Part shown: positions 35,655-44,885 of the stretch, one piece after another
How the letters are laid out: each line of letters starts with the position of its first letter
Numbering within the stretch: the first letter of the stretch is position 1
NCBI RefSeq assembly: GCF_034652275.1
Contig: NZ_JAXIWG010000001.1
Span: forward strand, 248,001 to 312,000
Source: Yoonia sp034652275
GTDB taxonomy: Bacteria; Pseudomonadota; Alphaproteobacteria; Rhodobacterales; Rhodobacteraceae
Reading direction: 5' to 3'
DNA length: 64,000 bases
Notes under the pieces: model-generated
Databases searched by the model: none
What the model was told of the DNA's origin: nothing
Seen by the model: the letters and a program-made list of their open reading frames with translations, nothing else
Made by a program: the position numbers and the translations under genes

Positions 35655-36433
35655 CAGCCGATCATCTCCTTGTTCTTCAATCCGGTGCCAAGATAGGCCT
35701 CGATCACCTGTTCATTGGCCTTGATTTCCGCCAGCGTGCCTTCGGCCAGCACATGCCCTTCGGCCATGCAGATGACCGGATCGCACAGGCGCCCGATGAA
35801 ATCCATGTCATGTTCGATCACGACGAAAGTGTAATTGCGTTCCTTGTTTAGCCGGATGATCGCATCGCCGATTGTATTGAGCAGGGTGCGGTTCACACCG
35901 GCGCCGACCTCGTCCAGAAACACGATCTTGGCATCCACCATCATGGTGCGCCCCAGTTCAAGCAGCTTTTTCTGCCCGCCCGACAGGTTGCCCGCGCGTT
36001 CTTCTTTCAGATGTTCGATGGTCAGGAATTCGATAACCTCGTCGGCCTTGGCGCGCAGGGCGCGTTCCTCGTCCGCGATCCGCTTGCGACCGAACCATGC
36101 GTTCCAGAGCGTCTCGCCCGACTGGCCGGCAGGGACCATCATCAGGTTTTCGCGCACCGTCATGGACGAAAATTCATGCGCGATCTGAAAAGTGCGCAAC
36201 AAGCCTTTGTGGAATAATTCGTGTGGCGGCAGCCCTGTGATGTCCTCGCCCATCATGGTCACGCGGCCCGACGTTGGTTTCAGAACGCCCGCTATGACAT
36301 TGAAAAGCGTTGTCTTTCCCGCGCCATTTGGCCCGATCAGGCCGGTAATCGTGCCTTGTTCGATGCGCAAGGATGCCCCATCGACGGCGCGAAAACCACC
36401 AAAGGTTTTCACCAGATTTTCAACGACGATCAT
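35654..36433 (-). CDS. livG: Branched-chain amino acid ABC transporter ATP-binding protein LivG
   Basis: 259 residues. Walker A GPNGAGKTTLFNVIAG, signature NLSGGQKKLLELGRTM, Walker B KIVFLDEVGAGVN (Val in place of the usual Pro) and the LivG-typical VIEHDMDFIGRLCDPVICMAEG. It follows livK after a hairpin that may limit read-through. Works with LivF on the LivHM channel. Confidence 0.94.
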   Translation of the reverse strand: MIVVENLVKTFGGFRAVDGASLRIEQGTITGLIGPNGAGKTTLFNVIAGVLKPTSGRVTMMGEDITGLPPHELFHKGLLRTFQIAHEFSSMTVRENLMMVPAGQSGETLWNAWFGRKRIADEERALRAKADEVIEFLTIEHLKEERAGNLSGGQKKLLELGRTMMVDAKIVFLDEVGAGVNRTLLNTIGDAIIRLNKERNYTFVVIEHDMDFIGRLCDPVICMAEGHVLAEGTLAEIKANEQVIEAYLGTGLKNKEMIG

Positions 36434-36475
36434 GTTCGCTCCCCGCGCGCGGGCGTTATCGCCCGTCTTGCTTTG

Positions 36476-36506
36476 AAAAACGGCGCGGGGGGTAACCCCG
36501 CGCCGT
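36476..36506 (-). terminator. Intrinsic terminator/attenuator between livK and livG
   Basis: ACGGCGCGGGG (36480-36490), loop of five, CCCCGCGCCGT (36496-36506): a perfect 11-bp stem followed on the minus strand by TTTT(T) at 36480-36476. It lies 21 bases after the livK stop and 43 before the livG start. Partial termination here would give more binding protein than ATPase and permease, a common arrangement in binding-protein transporter operons. Confidence 0.8.
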
Positions 36507-36527
36507 CAAGGTCATGGTCCGGTCAGA

Positions 36528-37712
36528 TCAACGGAACCCGATGGTGGAATAAACGCCATCCGCGAATTCGATTTCCTGATAGTTGCCAGCAGATTCGCCG
36601 GGTCCGATCAGTTCGACGGCGGAGGCGCCTTCGTAGTTGATGTCCTGACCGTCTGCGATCAGTTGCAGCGCCTTGGCCAGTTCACCGGGATAGATCACTT
36701 CGCCGGGTTCGTTGGCGACGTCAAAAACATGGTCTTTGAAATCGGCCGAGTTTGCCGAACCGGCCTTGGCCATCGCCAGCATGATCAGCGCCGCTGCATC
36801 ATAGGATTCAGGGGCGAATGCGCTGGTGCCGTCAAAACCGGCCGCTTCGGCCATCTCGACGAACAGGGCTGCACCCGGGCTGTCGGTGCCGGGGTAGGCG
36901 CCGAAGGTGCCGTTCAGCTCAGCCCCGAAACGGTCGTTCAGGACCGAACCGACCATGCCGTCTGGCAGGTAGAACGTATCGAACGCGCCGGTGTCGAGTG
37001 CGGCACGGATCACACCGGAACCGCCTTGGTCGACGTAACCGGCGACGACAAGCACTTCACCGCCAGCAGCGGCCAAAGCGCCGACTTCGGCAGAATAGTC
37101 AGCCTTGCCGTCTTCATGCGCGGCAGAAATGGTCACGGTGCCGCCAGCGGCCTCGAACTCCGCCTGGAACGCATCGGCCAGACCTTTGCCGTAGTCGTTG
37201 TTGGTATAGGTCACGGCCACGGTGTTGAAACCACGGTCCTGCAGGATGTTGGTGATGATCACACCCTGACGGGCATCGGATGGCGCTGTGCGGAAGAACA
37301 GGCCGTCATCTTCGGCGGTGGACAGGCCGGGCGATGTCGCGGATGGCGAAATCATCACGACGCCATTGGGGCGTGCGACGTTCTGCAGAATCGCGCCCGT
37401 CACACCGGAACAATCGGCACCCATGATCGCGTTGACACCGTCAGAGGTCACGACGCGTTCGGCAGCGGCGGTCGCTGCACCCGCATCGATACAGGTGCTG
37501 TCGGCACGCACAGAGGTCACAGTCGCGCCGTCCAGCAGCAGACCGGATTCAGTGACTTCGGCCATCGCAAGCTCGGCACCGGCAGCCATGGCAGGCGTGA
37601 TCGATTCCAGCGGGCCGGTGAAGCCCAGAACAACACCGATCTTGACGTCCTGCGCGAATGCGCCGCCAGCGATCAATGTCATGGCGGTTGTCGCCATCAT
37701 CAGTTTTTTCAT
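36528..37712 (-). CDS. Branched-chain amino acid ABC transporter substrate-binding protein
   Basis: 394 residues, periplasmic, Leu/Ile/Val-binding (type I, Peripla_BP_6) fold. Signal peptide MKKLMMATTAMTLIAGGAFAQ cleaved near residue 21. Landmarks: VKIGVVLGFTGPLESITPAMAAGAELA at the mature N-terminus, MISPSATSPGLS (ligand-site loop) and a C-terminal ELIGPGESAGNYQEIEFADG. AAGGGAG precedes the ATG. First gene of the liv operon. The ligand could be branched-chain amino acids or another amino acid or amide; LivJ/K versus urea binders cannot be separated by eye. Confidence 0.92.
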   Translation of the reverse strand: MKKLMMATTAMTLIAGGAFAQDVKIGVVLGFTGPLESITPAMAAGAELAMAEVTESGLLLDGATVTSVRADSTCIDAGAATAAAERVVTSDGVNAIMGADCSGVTGAILQNVARPNGVVMISPSATSPGLSTAEDDGLFFRTAPSDARQGVIITNILQDRGFNTVAVTYTNNDYGKGLADAFQAEFEAAGGTVTISAAHEDGKADYSAEVGALAAAGGEVLVVAGYVDQGGSGVIRAALDTGAFDTFYLPDGMVGSVLNDRFGAELNGTFGAYPGTDSPGAALFVEMAEAAGFDGTSAFAPESYDAAALIMLAMAKAGSANSADFKDHVFDVANEPGEVIYPGELAKALQLIADGQDINYEGASAVELIGPGESAGNYQEIEFADGVYSTIGFR

Positions 37713-37760
37713 TGTAGTCTCCCTTATCGGACTTTTTATCCTGCAGCGCAGATTAGCAGG

Positions 37761-37781
37761 CTGTTTCCAAAAGGAAAGCAG
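37761..37781. repeat. Imperfect dyad upstream of the liv operon
   Basis: CTGTTTCC (37761-37768), AAAA, GGAAAGCAG (37773-37781): nearly perfect arms with a one-base bulge, 49 bases before the livK start. It could be an operator or a small terminator in the 151-base gap after the DUF1963 gene. Neither use is established. Confidence 0.3.
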
Positions 37782-37863
37782 GAACGGAAAGGCGATTGGC
37801 CTTTAGACAGCGATCATCGGGGGCTTTTGGCCCGTCGTGCAATCGGAGCGCGAAAGGCGCTTG

Positions 37864-39444
37864 TCAATGGCTTGCAATGGTCATTGCGACCCTGTCCCAG
37901 CGGCTTTCGGCCAGATCATCGGCGCTGATCCAGAACTGGACGGCACCCGCGTCGCCCCACATCCATTGCAGCAACGCATCCGACTGCAACTCCAGCAGCA
38001 GGTGGTCATAAGCATGGTCGCGGGCGGCGCTCTGATAATCGCTGGCAGGTCCGAACATCTGGTGCCACCGGCCCCGTTGCGGCAGGCGGTGGCGCGCATC
38101 AAGGTCGGCCTTCACGGCAAAGGGCAGTAGGTCATAGACGGCAGGTTCCGCGCGGGCCAGTGTCATCAGCGTGGCGTTGCGCGCATCGCGCAGCCGGTTC
38201 ATATGCCCGCGCGAATAGCGGTAGAACAGGGCGAAGCTGGGCACACGGTTTTGCGGGGTCTTGATCTGTGCGAACAAGGCTTCAAGCAGGGCGATGTCAT
38301 CTTGCGCCATTGGCGTGAACGGATCGCGTCCCGCGACCCATTTTTCCGCCACTTGCACATAGTTGCGAAAGGCCGCTTCGTTTTCGGCCAGATAGGCGGC
38401 TTCGGCCATATATAGGTCGCCGTAATCGGCAACACGTTTGTTAGCATCCGCGATGGTGCGGGGAATTTCCTCTTGGGCTAGGACCAGCGAATTGACCACA
38501 CGCTGCGCCGTGTCCCAAAGCCACGGCCGCGCGAGTTCCGGTGCCGCGCGCGCATAGCTGTCCACATCAAGCGCGCCGCCTTTGTCATCGGCAAAGGCCA
38601 TTGCCATGGCAGCAGCGCTGTCGTCGCGATCGGGCGGCAGCGGGAAAAACGCCAGCGGCCAGCGCGCAAAGCTGCGCGGCGCGTCCGTCAACCTATGTCC
38701 GACAATGTGACTGCCCCAGTCGGGGCCTGCGAAAACCGGCGGTATGTCGGCGGGCAGGGGGGTGGCGCCTTGCCGGTGGGGTGCCACATACACGACCTTG
38801 TGGCTATAAACCGGGCCTTCAGCAGTGCCGATAAAAAAACAAAGGCTGCCCCTGCGGGGCAGTTGTGGTGGCAGATCGTGGTCGGGCAGGGCGGCAAGCG
38901 CGATCTGCGCGACATGATGCAGCGGCGCGCCCGTGGTGGACCGTGGCCACGGGGTATCGCCCAGATGCGGCAGCCCGCCCAGCCAGCTGGTGCCGTCGCG
39001 CGTGATATCGACATCGCGCCGCGCTTGCCGGACCAGTGCCACAGGCGGTGCCATGCGAAAGCTGTCCTTCTTGCGCCTGCGCGCGTCGATGACGGCCCCC
39101 AGCCTCGCCAGATCGGTCGGGCCAAGCAGCGGCAGCTTGGCCTTTGGCGCGATGGCGTTGATCCGCGCGGCAAACGCCTCGCCCGTGTCCAGATCATGCA
39201 GATCGGCGGCGGCCAGATAGACCTCGTCGGGCGCGGGGGGCAGGACAGGTTCGCGCGGAGGCGGTGGCGGCACGGGCAGGGGGCGTCTGCGGCTTGTCAG
39301 ACAAGCCATGACCAGCAACGCGCCCACGACTGCCAGCGCGCCCAGCATGACGGCCATATTGCCGGTGAGATTGCCATAGACGGCGGCACCGATCCCCGCG
39401 ATGGCGGCAAGGCCAAAGGCGATCTTTGCCGGCTTTCCCGTCAT
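37864..39444 (-). CDS. DUF1963 domain protein with N-terminal membrane anchor
   Basis: 526 residues. Two hydrophobic segments at about 8-26 and 30-48, a proline-rich linker (VPPPPPREPVLPP), then a large soluble region. The part from GTSWLGGLPHLGDTPWPRS through LCFFIGTAEGPVYSHKVVYV and to the C-terminal YDHLLLELQSDALLQWMWGDAGAVQFWIS is typical of DUF1963 (YwqG-like) proteins. YwqG-type proteins have no established activity. It lies nine bases after the GlxA-type regulator gene and may be co-transcribed with it. Confidence 0.8.
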   Translation of the reverse strand: MTGKPAKIAFGLAAIAGIGAAVYGNLTGNMAVMLGALAVVGALLVMACLTSRRRPLPVPPPPPREPVLPPAPDEVYLAAADLHDLDTGEAFAARINAIAPKAKLPLLGPTDLARLGAVIDARRRKKDSFRMAPPVALVRQARRDVDITRDGTSWLGGLPHLGDTPWPRSTTGAPLHHVAQIALAALPDHDLPPQLPRRGSLCFFIGTAEGPVYSHKVVYVAPHRQGATPLPADIPPVFAGPDWGSHIVGHRLTDAPRSFARWPLAFFPLPPDRDDSAAAMAMAFADDKGGALDVDSYARAAPELARPWLWDTAQRVVNSLVLAQEEIPRTIADANKRVADYGDLYMAEAAYLAENEAAFRNYVQVAEKWVAGRDPFTPMAQDDIALLEALFAQIKTPQNRVPSFALFYRYSRGHMNRLRDARNATLMTLARAEPAVYDLLPFAVKADLDARHRLPQRGRWHQMFGPASDYQSAARDHAYDHLLLELQSDALLQWMWGDAGAVQFWISADDLAESRWDRVAMTIASH

Positions 39445-39453
39445 CCCGTCCGG

Positions 39454-40455
39454 TCAGACCGACAGGCGCGCGGCATGGCTGCCACGTTCGCGGTAAGGCG
39501 TGGTGTCGTAATGCGAGCGGTAGCATTTGGAAAAATGCGACGGTGACGCGAAACCGCAGGCCAATGCCACGTTGATGACTGTCATATCGGTCTGCATCAG
39601 CAAGTTGCGCGCTTTTTGCAGGCGCAGTTCCATATAATAGCGTTTCGGGCTGCGCGACAGATACCGGCGGAACAGCCGTTCCAGCTGCCGTGTGGACATG
39701 CCGACATCGCGCGCCAGAACGGCGGGGCTGATCGGTTCTTCGATATTGCCTTCCATCAGCTGGATCACGCGGGACAGTTTGGGATGCCGCACGCCGATGC
39801 GCGTGGGGATCGAGAGGCGCTGCGTGTCCTGATCGGTACGGATCGAGGAATAGATCAGGATATCCGCCACGGCATTTGCCAGTTCCTCGCCGTGATGATC
39901 CGCGATCAGTTTCAGCATCAGGTCGATCGAGGCCGTCCCGCCCGCCGTGGTGATCCGGTTGCCGTCCACCACGAACACCGATTTGGTCAGCGTGACCTCT
40001 TCGAATTCCTCGATGAAACTATCCTGATTTTCCCAGTGGATCGTCGCGCGTTTGCCGTCAAGCAGGCCCGCCTTGGCCATCGCATAGCCCGCCGTGCAAA
40101 GCCCTGCGACGGTGACACCGCGCCGTGCCTCGCGGCGCAGCCAGTTCAACACGCGCTTGGTTGTGGCCTTCTGCACGTCGATCCCGCCGCACAGCATGAT
40201 CGTGTCGTCGCGGTCCAGTTCGATCAGATCCGATTCCAGCTTGAACGCGCAGCCGTTGGAACAGGTCGCTACATCGCCGCCATCACCGATGATGATCCAG
40301 TCATAGAGCTTTTTGCCCGCAGTCCGGTTCGCGATGCGCAGGCTTTCGACCGCGCAGGCAAAGCAGAGCATGGTGAATTGGTCCATCAAGACGAACACAA
40401 AGCGGCGCGGTTTGCCGACTGGTCCGACGTCGATGATCTGGGGGGCTTGGCTCAT
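39454..40455 (-). CDS. GlxA-type AraC family regulator with DJ-1/PfpI-like domain
   Basis: 333 residues. N-terminal amidotransferase-like domain (about 15-190) with the nucleophile-elbow region VAGLCTAGYAMAKAGLL, then an AraC helix-turn-helix pair (about 225-325): ARDVGMSTRQLERLFRRYLSRSPKRYYMELRL and VALACGFASPSHFSKCYRSHY. The layout matches the GbdR/CdhR regulators of quaternary amine catabolism (glycine betaine, carnitine). The window also holds an MttB-like gene, but 30 kb away. Divergent from the DAHP synthase gene with a 161-base gap. Confidence 0.9.
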   Translation of the reverse strand: MSQAPQIIDVGPVGKPRRFVFVLMDQFTMLCFACAVESLRIANRTAGKKLYDWIIIGDGGDVATCSNGCAFKLESDLIELDRDDTIMLCGGIDVQKATTKRVLNWLRREARRGVTVAGLCTAGYAMAKAGLLDGKRATIHWENQDSFIEEFEEVTLTKSVFVVDGNRITTAGGTASIDLMLKLIADHHGEELANAVADILIYSSIRTDQDTQRLSIPTRIGVRHPKLSRVIQLMEGNIEEPISPAVLARDVGMSTRQLERLFRRYLSRSPKRYYMELRLQKARNLLMQTDMTVINVALACGFASPSHFSKCYRSHYDTTPYRERGSHAARLSV

Positions 40456-40616
40456 AAAGTCTTACTCTGGGTCATGTACGGGCGGACCTCACCAGTTTTC
40501 GCCACCCCCGACAAGGGGCAAACGTCAATTCGGCAAGGACGGCGCAGTTTCGGATTGGCCTTGCCTGCGGTGCAGGTTATACCGCCCAGCGTTACCGCAA
40601 AGGATGGAGCAAGACC

Positions 40617-41987
40617 ATGACCGACTGGCAGAAAACGGACTGGCGCAAAAAGCCACGCATCCAGATGCCCGATTATACCGACGCCGCCGCGTTGTCGGCT
40701 GTCGAGGCGCGTCTTGCGAGCTATCCGCCGCTGGTTTTTGCAGGCGAAGCACGCAAGCTGAAAAAGCAGCTGGCGGCCGTCAGCCGTGGCGAGGCGTTTT
40801 TGCTGCAAGGCGGCGATTGCGCCGAAAGCTTTGCCGAATTTTCCGCCAACGGTATCCGTGACACGTTCAAGGTGCTGTTGCAGATGGCGATGGTGCTGAC
40901 CTACGGCGCCAAAGTGCCTGTGGTGAAGGTTGGTCGTATGGCAGGCCAGATGGCCAAGCCACGGTCCGCCCCGACAGAGGTGGTGGGTGGCGTGGAACTG
41001 CCCAGCTACCGCGGCGATATCATCAACGGGTTCGATTTCACGCCAGAGGCGCGCAACCCCGACCCCGACCGCATGTTGCAGGCGTACCTTCAGGCGGCGG
41101 CGACGCTGAACCTGCTGCGCGCCTTCTCGACAGGCGGTTTCGCCAATGTCCACGAGGTCCACAAATGGACGCTTGGGTTCACCGATGCCAACGAGGTCAA
41201 GAAATACTCCGACATGGCCAGCCGGATCAGCGACACGCTGGATTTCATGGAAGCCGCCGGTCTGACCACGGAAACCAATCACGAATTGCAGACTGTGGAT
41301 TTCTACACCAGCCACGAAGCCCTGCTGCTGGAATATGAAGAGGCGCTTTGCCGTCTGGATTCCACATCCGGCAAATGGCTTGCAGGGTCCGGCCATATGA
41401 TCTGGATCGGCGACCGCACGCGTCAGCCTGACGGCGCGCATGTCGAATTCTGCAAGGGCGTGCTGAACCCGATCGGGTTGAAATGCGGCCCCAGCATGAC
41501 ATCGGGGCATCTCAAGGCGCTGATGGCCTCTCTCAATCCGCAGAACGAAGCGGGCCGTCTGACGCTGATCGCGCGGTTCGGGGCAGGGCAGGTGGCAGAC
41601 CATCTGCCGCGCCTCATTCGTGCGGTCGAAGAAGAAGGCGCCAATGTCGTCTGGACCTGTGACGCGATGCACGGCAACACGATCAAATCCTCGACCGGCT
41701 ACAAGACGCGGCCATTCGAGAGCGTGCTGCGCGAGGTCAAGGAATTCTTTGCCATCCACAACGCCGAAGGCACGATCCCCGGTGGTGTGCATTTCGAGAT
41801 GACAGGTGCGGACGTGACCGAATGCACTGGCGGCGTGCGCGCCGTCACCGACGAGGATCTGTCGGACCGCTATCACACGGCCTGCGATCCGCGCCTGAAC
41901 GCGTCACAGTCGCTGGAACTCGCGTTTCTGGTGGCCGAGGAACTGTCGGCCCGCCGTAACAAGCTGGCGCAAGCCAAGGCCAGCTGA
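40617..41987 (+). CDS. aroG: Class II 3-deoxy-7-phosphoheptulonate (DAHP) synthase
   Basis: First step of the shikimate pathway, joining phosphoenolpyruvate and erythrose 4-phosphate. 456 residues of the plant/Mycobacterium type II family: FLLQGGDCAESFAEFSANGIRD, VKVGRMAGQMAKPRS, STGGFANVHEVHKWTL and TCDAMHGNTIKSS. The symbol follows M. tuberculosis usage; other names exist for this class. Its TGA abuts the stop of the convergent PAS gene as a TGATCA palindrome. aroQ of the same pathway is 10 kb downstream. Confidence 0.95.
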   Translation: MTDWQKTDWRKKPRIQMPDYTDAAALSAVEARLASYPPLVFAGEARKLKKQLAAVSRGEAFLLQGGDCAESFAEFSANGIRDTFKVLLQMAMVLTYGAKVPVVKVGRMAGQMAKPRSAPTEVVGGVELPSYRGDIINGFDFTPEARNPDPDRMLQAYLQAAATLNLLRAFSTGGFANVHEVHKWTLGFTDANEVKKYSDMASRISDTLDFMEAAGLTTETNHELQTVDFYTSHEALLLEYEEALCRLDSTSGKWLAGSGHMIWIGDRTRQPDGAHVEFCKGVLNPIGLKCGPSMTSGHLKALMASLNPQNEAGRLTLIARFGAGQVADHLPRLIRAVEEEGANVVWTCDAMHGNTIKSSTGYKTRPFESVLREVKEFFAIHNAEGTIPGGVHFEMTGADVTECTGGVRAVTDEDLSDRYHTACDPRLNASQSLELAFLVAEELSARRNKLAQAKAS

Positions 41988-42647
41988 TCAGCCGTTATCG
42001 ACGACCAATCGCAAGGCCGGGCGCTGCATGTCCGGCCTTTGCGGTTGTGGGGCGATAGGTTCGGGAAGCGGCGCAGGCGCAGGCTGGCTGCTGGCCAGCG
42101 TGATTGCAAGACTGTCGATGCGCACCGTCCGGTCAGGTACCAAATCGAACCTGCGCGCGCGGTTGGCAGGGCTGGCATCGCAGACCAGCGCACCCAGCAC
42201 GCGGCTGACCTCGCCACGCTCGTCGCGCATGGGCAGCATCATGATGGTCGCAGGCAAGGCTGGTCGGAATATCTGGCCCGCCGACAGCAGGCTGGCCGCG
42301 ACGATGGCAGGCTGGGTAAAGGCGGTTTCCACCAGATCGCGCATCCGGTCGCGGCTGTCAGGTGCAAACAGCACACTGACAGGCATGCCGCGCGCATCCA
42401 TGCGCAGCAGGTCGTGGATACGCTGCCCCGCCACCCGCATCCGCGCGACACCGGGGGCCACGCGTTGCAGAATGAACGCATGGGGCAGCGCCGCGTCGAT
42501 CATATGTGGCGCGATCTCGTTGCGGGCGGGGATATGGCGGGAATGGCGCAGCGATTGCCAGTACAGTTCCAGACTTTGCAGAATGGGGCAATCGGCCCCC
42601 GGCAGGCCGTGACGGCGCGCATCGGAACTGTCGTGAAAGATAGACAT
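41988..42647 (-). CDS. PAS-domain protein (PAS_5 family)
   Basis: A 219-residue cytoplasmic protein. The region CPILQSLELYWQSLRHSRHIPARNEIAPHMIDAALPHAFILQRV is typical of the alphaproteobacterial PAS_5 family, followed by a PAS-like sensor domain to about residue 150 and a proline-rich C-terminus. No output domain is visible. The ATG at 42647 with GAGG upstream is preferred over a longer frame from 42704. A perfect CtrA-type box lies 92 bases upstream, so cell-cycle or CtrA control is likely. Function unknown. Confidence 0.75.
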   Translation of the reverse strand: MSIFHDSSDARRHGLPGADCPILQSLELYWQSLRHSRHIPARNEIAPHMIDAALPHAFILQRVAPGVARMRVAGQRIHDLLRMDARGMPVSVLFAPDSRDRMRDLVETAFTQPAIVAASLLSAGQIFRPALPATIMMLPMRDERGEVSRVLGALVCDASPANRARRFDLVPDRTVRIDSLAITLASSQPAPAPLPEPIAPQPQRPDMQRPALRLVVDNG

Positions 42648-42738
42648 CGAAACCTCGACCTTGTTGACACCGCCCCGCATTTGGGACGAACACTTGTTAC
42701 ACAAGATCGACCCTAGCCCGATTTACCCATGGATTCAC

Positions 42739-42754
42739 TTAACAAAGTGTTAAC
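42739..42754. promoter_or_regulatory. CtrA-type binding site, perfect match
   Basis: TTAACAAAGTGTTAAC: TTAA at 42739-42742, seven bases, TTAA at 42750-42753, then C. A further TTAAC follows at 42758-42762. It sits 92 bases before the PAS gene start and 81 before yicC, in the divergent gap. The consensus is that of CtrA in alphaproteobacteria. Confidence 0.65.
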
Positions 42755-42834
42755 GGGTTAACGGCGCGCCAGAGCAGGGTTGCCCCGCGCCTTGTTTTTC
42801 CCGTAAGGGAGCGGGGCCAATAAGGGGGGCCGCG

Positions 42835-43725
42835 ATGATCCGATCCATGACCGCTTTTGCCAGCCGTACAGGTGATCTGGGGCCTGTGTCATGGGTCTGG
42901 GACATGCGCGGCGTCAACGGGCGCGGGCTGGATCTGCGGTTGCGTCTGCCCGACGGGCTTGAAGGGTTGGAACAGGCGGTCAGGACGCAGGTCACGGCAG
43001 GTCTGGCACGCGGCAATATCAGTATCAGCCTGCGGCTGACCCGCGACGAGGCGGGCAGCGGCCTGCAGGTGAACGCGGCGCAACTGACGGCCGTACTGCA
43101 GGCGCTGGAAACCGTGCAGGACCGTGCCTTTGCCATGGGCGTGACGCTGGCACAGCCTACGGCGGCGGATGTGCTGGCGCAGCGCGGCGTGCTGGTCGGC
43201 GCAGGGGCTGACACCGATGTAGCGCCGCTGGTTGCAGCGCTGACACGCGATTTCAGCGCGCTTCTGGGCGATTTCCAGCAGATGCGCGACGCCGAAGGGG
43301 CGGCGCTGCAGCCTGTCATCACCGCACAACTGGCACGGATCGCCGAACTGACCGATCTGGCCGCAGCGGCGGCCGCAGACCGCGCGCCCCAGCAACGCGC
43401 CGCATTGGTCGCAGCCCTCGCCAAGGTGACCGACAGCGTGACCGAGGTCGATCCCGCCCGCATCGCGCAGGAACTGGCGCTGATCGCGGTCAAATCCGAT
43501 ATCACCGAAGAAATCGACCGTCTGCGGGCCCATGTCGCGGCGGCACAGACGCTGTTGGTGCAGGATGCGCCCGCTGGCCGCAGGCTCGATTTTCTGGCGC
43601 AGGAATTCAACCGCGAAGCCAATACCTTATGTTCCAAAGCCCAATCCAGCGCGCTGACGGCGATCGGCCTTGATCTTAAGGCGGTGATCGAACAGATGCG
43701 CGAACAGATCCAGAATGTGGAGTAA
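42835..43725 (+). CDS. YicC/YloC family endoribonuclease
   Basis: 296 residues. N-terminus MIRSMTAFASRTGDLGPVSWVWDMRGVNGRGLD and C-terminus GRRLDFLAQEFNREANTLCSKAQSSALTAIGLDLKAVIEQMREQIQNVE are the conserved ends of this family, whose members cleave RNA and affect small RNA turnover in E. coli. Three bases separate it from gmk; the yicC-gmk pairing is widespread. Possible CtrA box upstream. Confidence 0.93.
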   Translation: MIRSMTAFASRTGDLGPVSWVWDMRGVNGRGLDLRLRLPDGLEGLEQAVRTQVTAGLARGNISISLRLTRDEAGSGLQVNAAQLTAVLQALETVQDRAFAMGVTLAQPTAADVLAQRGVLVGAGADTDVAPLVAALTRDFSALLGDFQQMRDAEGAALQPVITAQLARIAELTDLAAAAAADRAPQQRAALVAALAKVTDSVTEVDPARIAQELALIAVKSDITEEIDRLRAHVAAAQTLLVQDAPAGRRLDFLAQEFNREANTLCSKAQSSALTAIGLDLKAVIEQMREQIQNVE

Positions 43726-43728
43726 GCC

Positions 43729-44367
43729 ATGCAACGGCGCGGCCTTTTGATCATCCTTTCCTCGCCCTCGGGCGCGGGCAAATCCACGCTGGCGGGGCGA
43801 TTGCGCCAGTGGGACGACAGCCTGCGGTTTTCGGTATCCGCCACCACGCGCGCCCCGCGCGAAGGTGAGGCGGACGGGCGCGAATACTACTTCGTCACCA
43901 AGGAGGCGTTTCAGGCGCAGGTTGCGGCGGGTGACATGCTCGAACATGCGCTGGTCTTCGGCAATTACTACGGATCACCCAAAGCGCCCGTGCAGGCCGC
44001 CATCGAGGACGGGCGCGACGTGCTGTTCGATATCGACTGGCAGGGCGCGCAACAGATCAGCAATTCCAGCCTCAGCCCGCATGTCTTGTCGATCTTCATT
44101 CTGCCGCCGTCGATCCCTGAACTGCACCGCCGTCTGGTGACACGCGGGCAGGACGCGCCCGAGGTAATCGAAAAGCGGATGCAGAAAAGCTGGGACGAAA
44201 TCAGCCATTGGGACGGCTATGATTACGTGCTGGTCAATGATGATATCGACGCGACCGAAGCCGCGCTGAAAACCATCATCAGTGCCGAACGCCTGCGCCG
44301 CAGCCAGCAACCGCAACTGGTGGACCATGTCCGCACCCTGCAAGCCCAATTCGGAGAACTGACATGA
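43729..44367 (+). CDS. gmk: Guanylate kinase
   Basis: 212 residues; phosphorylates GMP to GDP. P-loop SSPSGAGKSTL at residues 8-18, GMP-binding ATTRAPREGEADGREYYFV, and the family's DIDWQGAQQI. It overlaps the carbonic anhydrase-like gene by ATGA. Together with guaA and hpt it places three guanine nucleotide genes in the window, in separate units. Confidence 0.97.
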   Translation: MQRRGLLIILSSPSGAGKSTLAGRLRQWDDSLRFSVSATTRAPREGEADGREYYFVTKEAFQAQVAAGDMLEHALVFGNYYGSPKAPVQAAIEDGRDVLFDIDWQGAQQISNSSLSPHVLSIFILPPSIPELHRRLVTRGQDAPEVIEKRMQKSWDEISHWDGYDYVLVNDDIDATEAALKTIISAERLRRSQQPQLVDHVRTLQAQFGELT

Positions 44368-44885
44368 GCCTTTACGCGCTTGGCGATCTGGAACCCGTGG
44401 TCGCAGCGGATGCCTGGGTCGCACCCGGCTGTTACGTGATCGGACGGGTGGAACTGGCCGCGAAATCCTCTGTCTGGTTCGGCAGCACCCTGCGCGGCGA
44501 TACCGAGACGATCCATGTGGGCGCGGGGACGAATATTCAGGAAAACTGCGTGCTGCATACCGACATGGGCTATCCTCTGGTGATAGGCGCAGGCTGCACA
44601 GTAGGGCATAAGGCGATGCTGCATGGCTGCACCATCGGGGCCAACAGCCTGATCGGGATGGGGGCCACCATTCTGAACGGGGCGGTCATAGGCGAAAACT
44701 GCCTGATCGGGGCCGGCGCGCTGGTGACCGAAGGCAAGGTGATCCCCGACGGATCGCTGGTCATGGGCGCGCCCGGCAAGGTTGTGCGCCAGCTTGACGC
44801 GGCAGGCATCGCTGCGCTGAAAGCCTCGGCGCTGCATTACCAGAAAAACGCGCTGCGGTTCCGGCAGAACCTGCGCGCAATCTAG
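44364..44885 (+). CDS. Gamma carbonic anhydrase family protein
   Basis: 173 residues, a trimeric left-handed beta-helix protein built from hexapeptide repeats (residues about 45-145). The likely metal ligands are the histidines in NCVLHTD, TVGHKAMLHG. Homologues (YrdA, PaaY, CaiE-like) are called carbonic anhydrases or acyl-CoA thioesterases; activity varies and cannot be judged here. Third gene of yicC-gmk. Its TAG and that of the convergent gene share the palindrome CTAG (44882-44885). Confidence 0.9.
   Translation: MSLYALGDLEPVVAADAWVAPGCYVIGRVELAAKSSVWFGSTLRGDTETIHVGAGTNIQENCVLHTDMGYPLVIGAGCTVGHKAMLHGCTIGANSLIGMGATILNGAVIGENCLIGAGALVTEGKVIPDGSLVMGAPGKVVRQLDAAGIAALKASALHYQKNALRFRQNLRAI

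Noticed and set aside
36663..37928. Plus-strand frame of 421 codons opposite livK
   Set aside because: Antisense shadow with no domain pattern; livK is clear on the minus strand.
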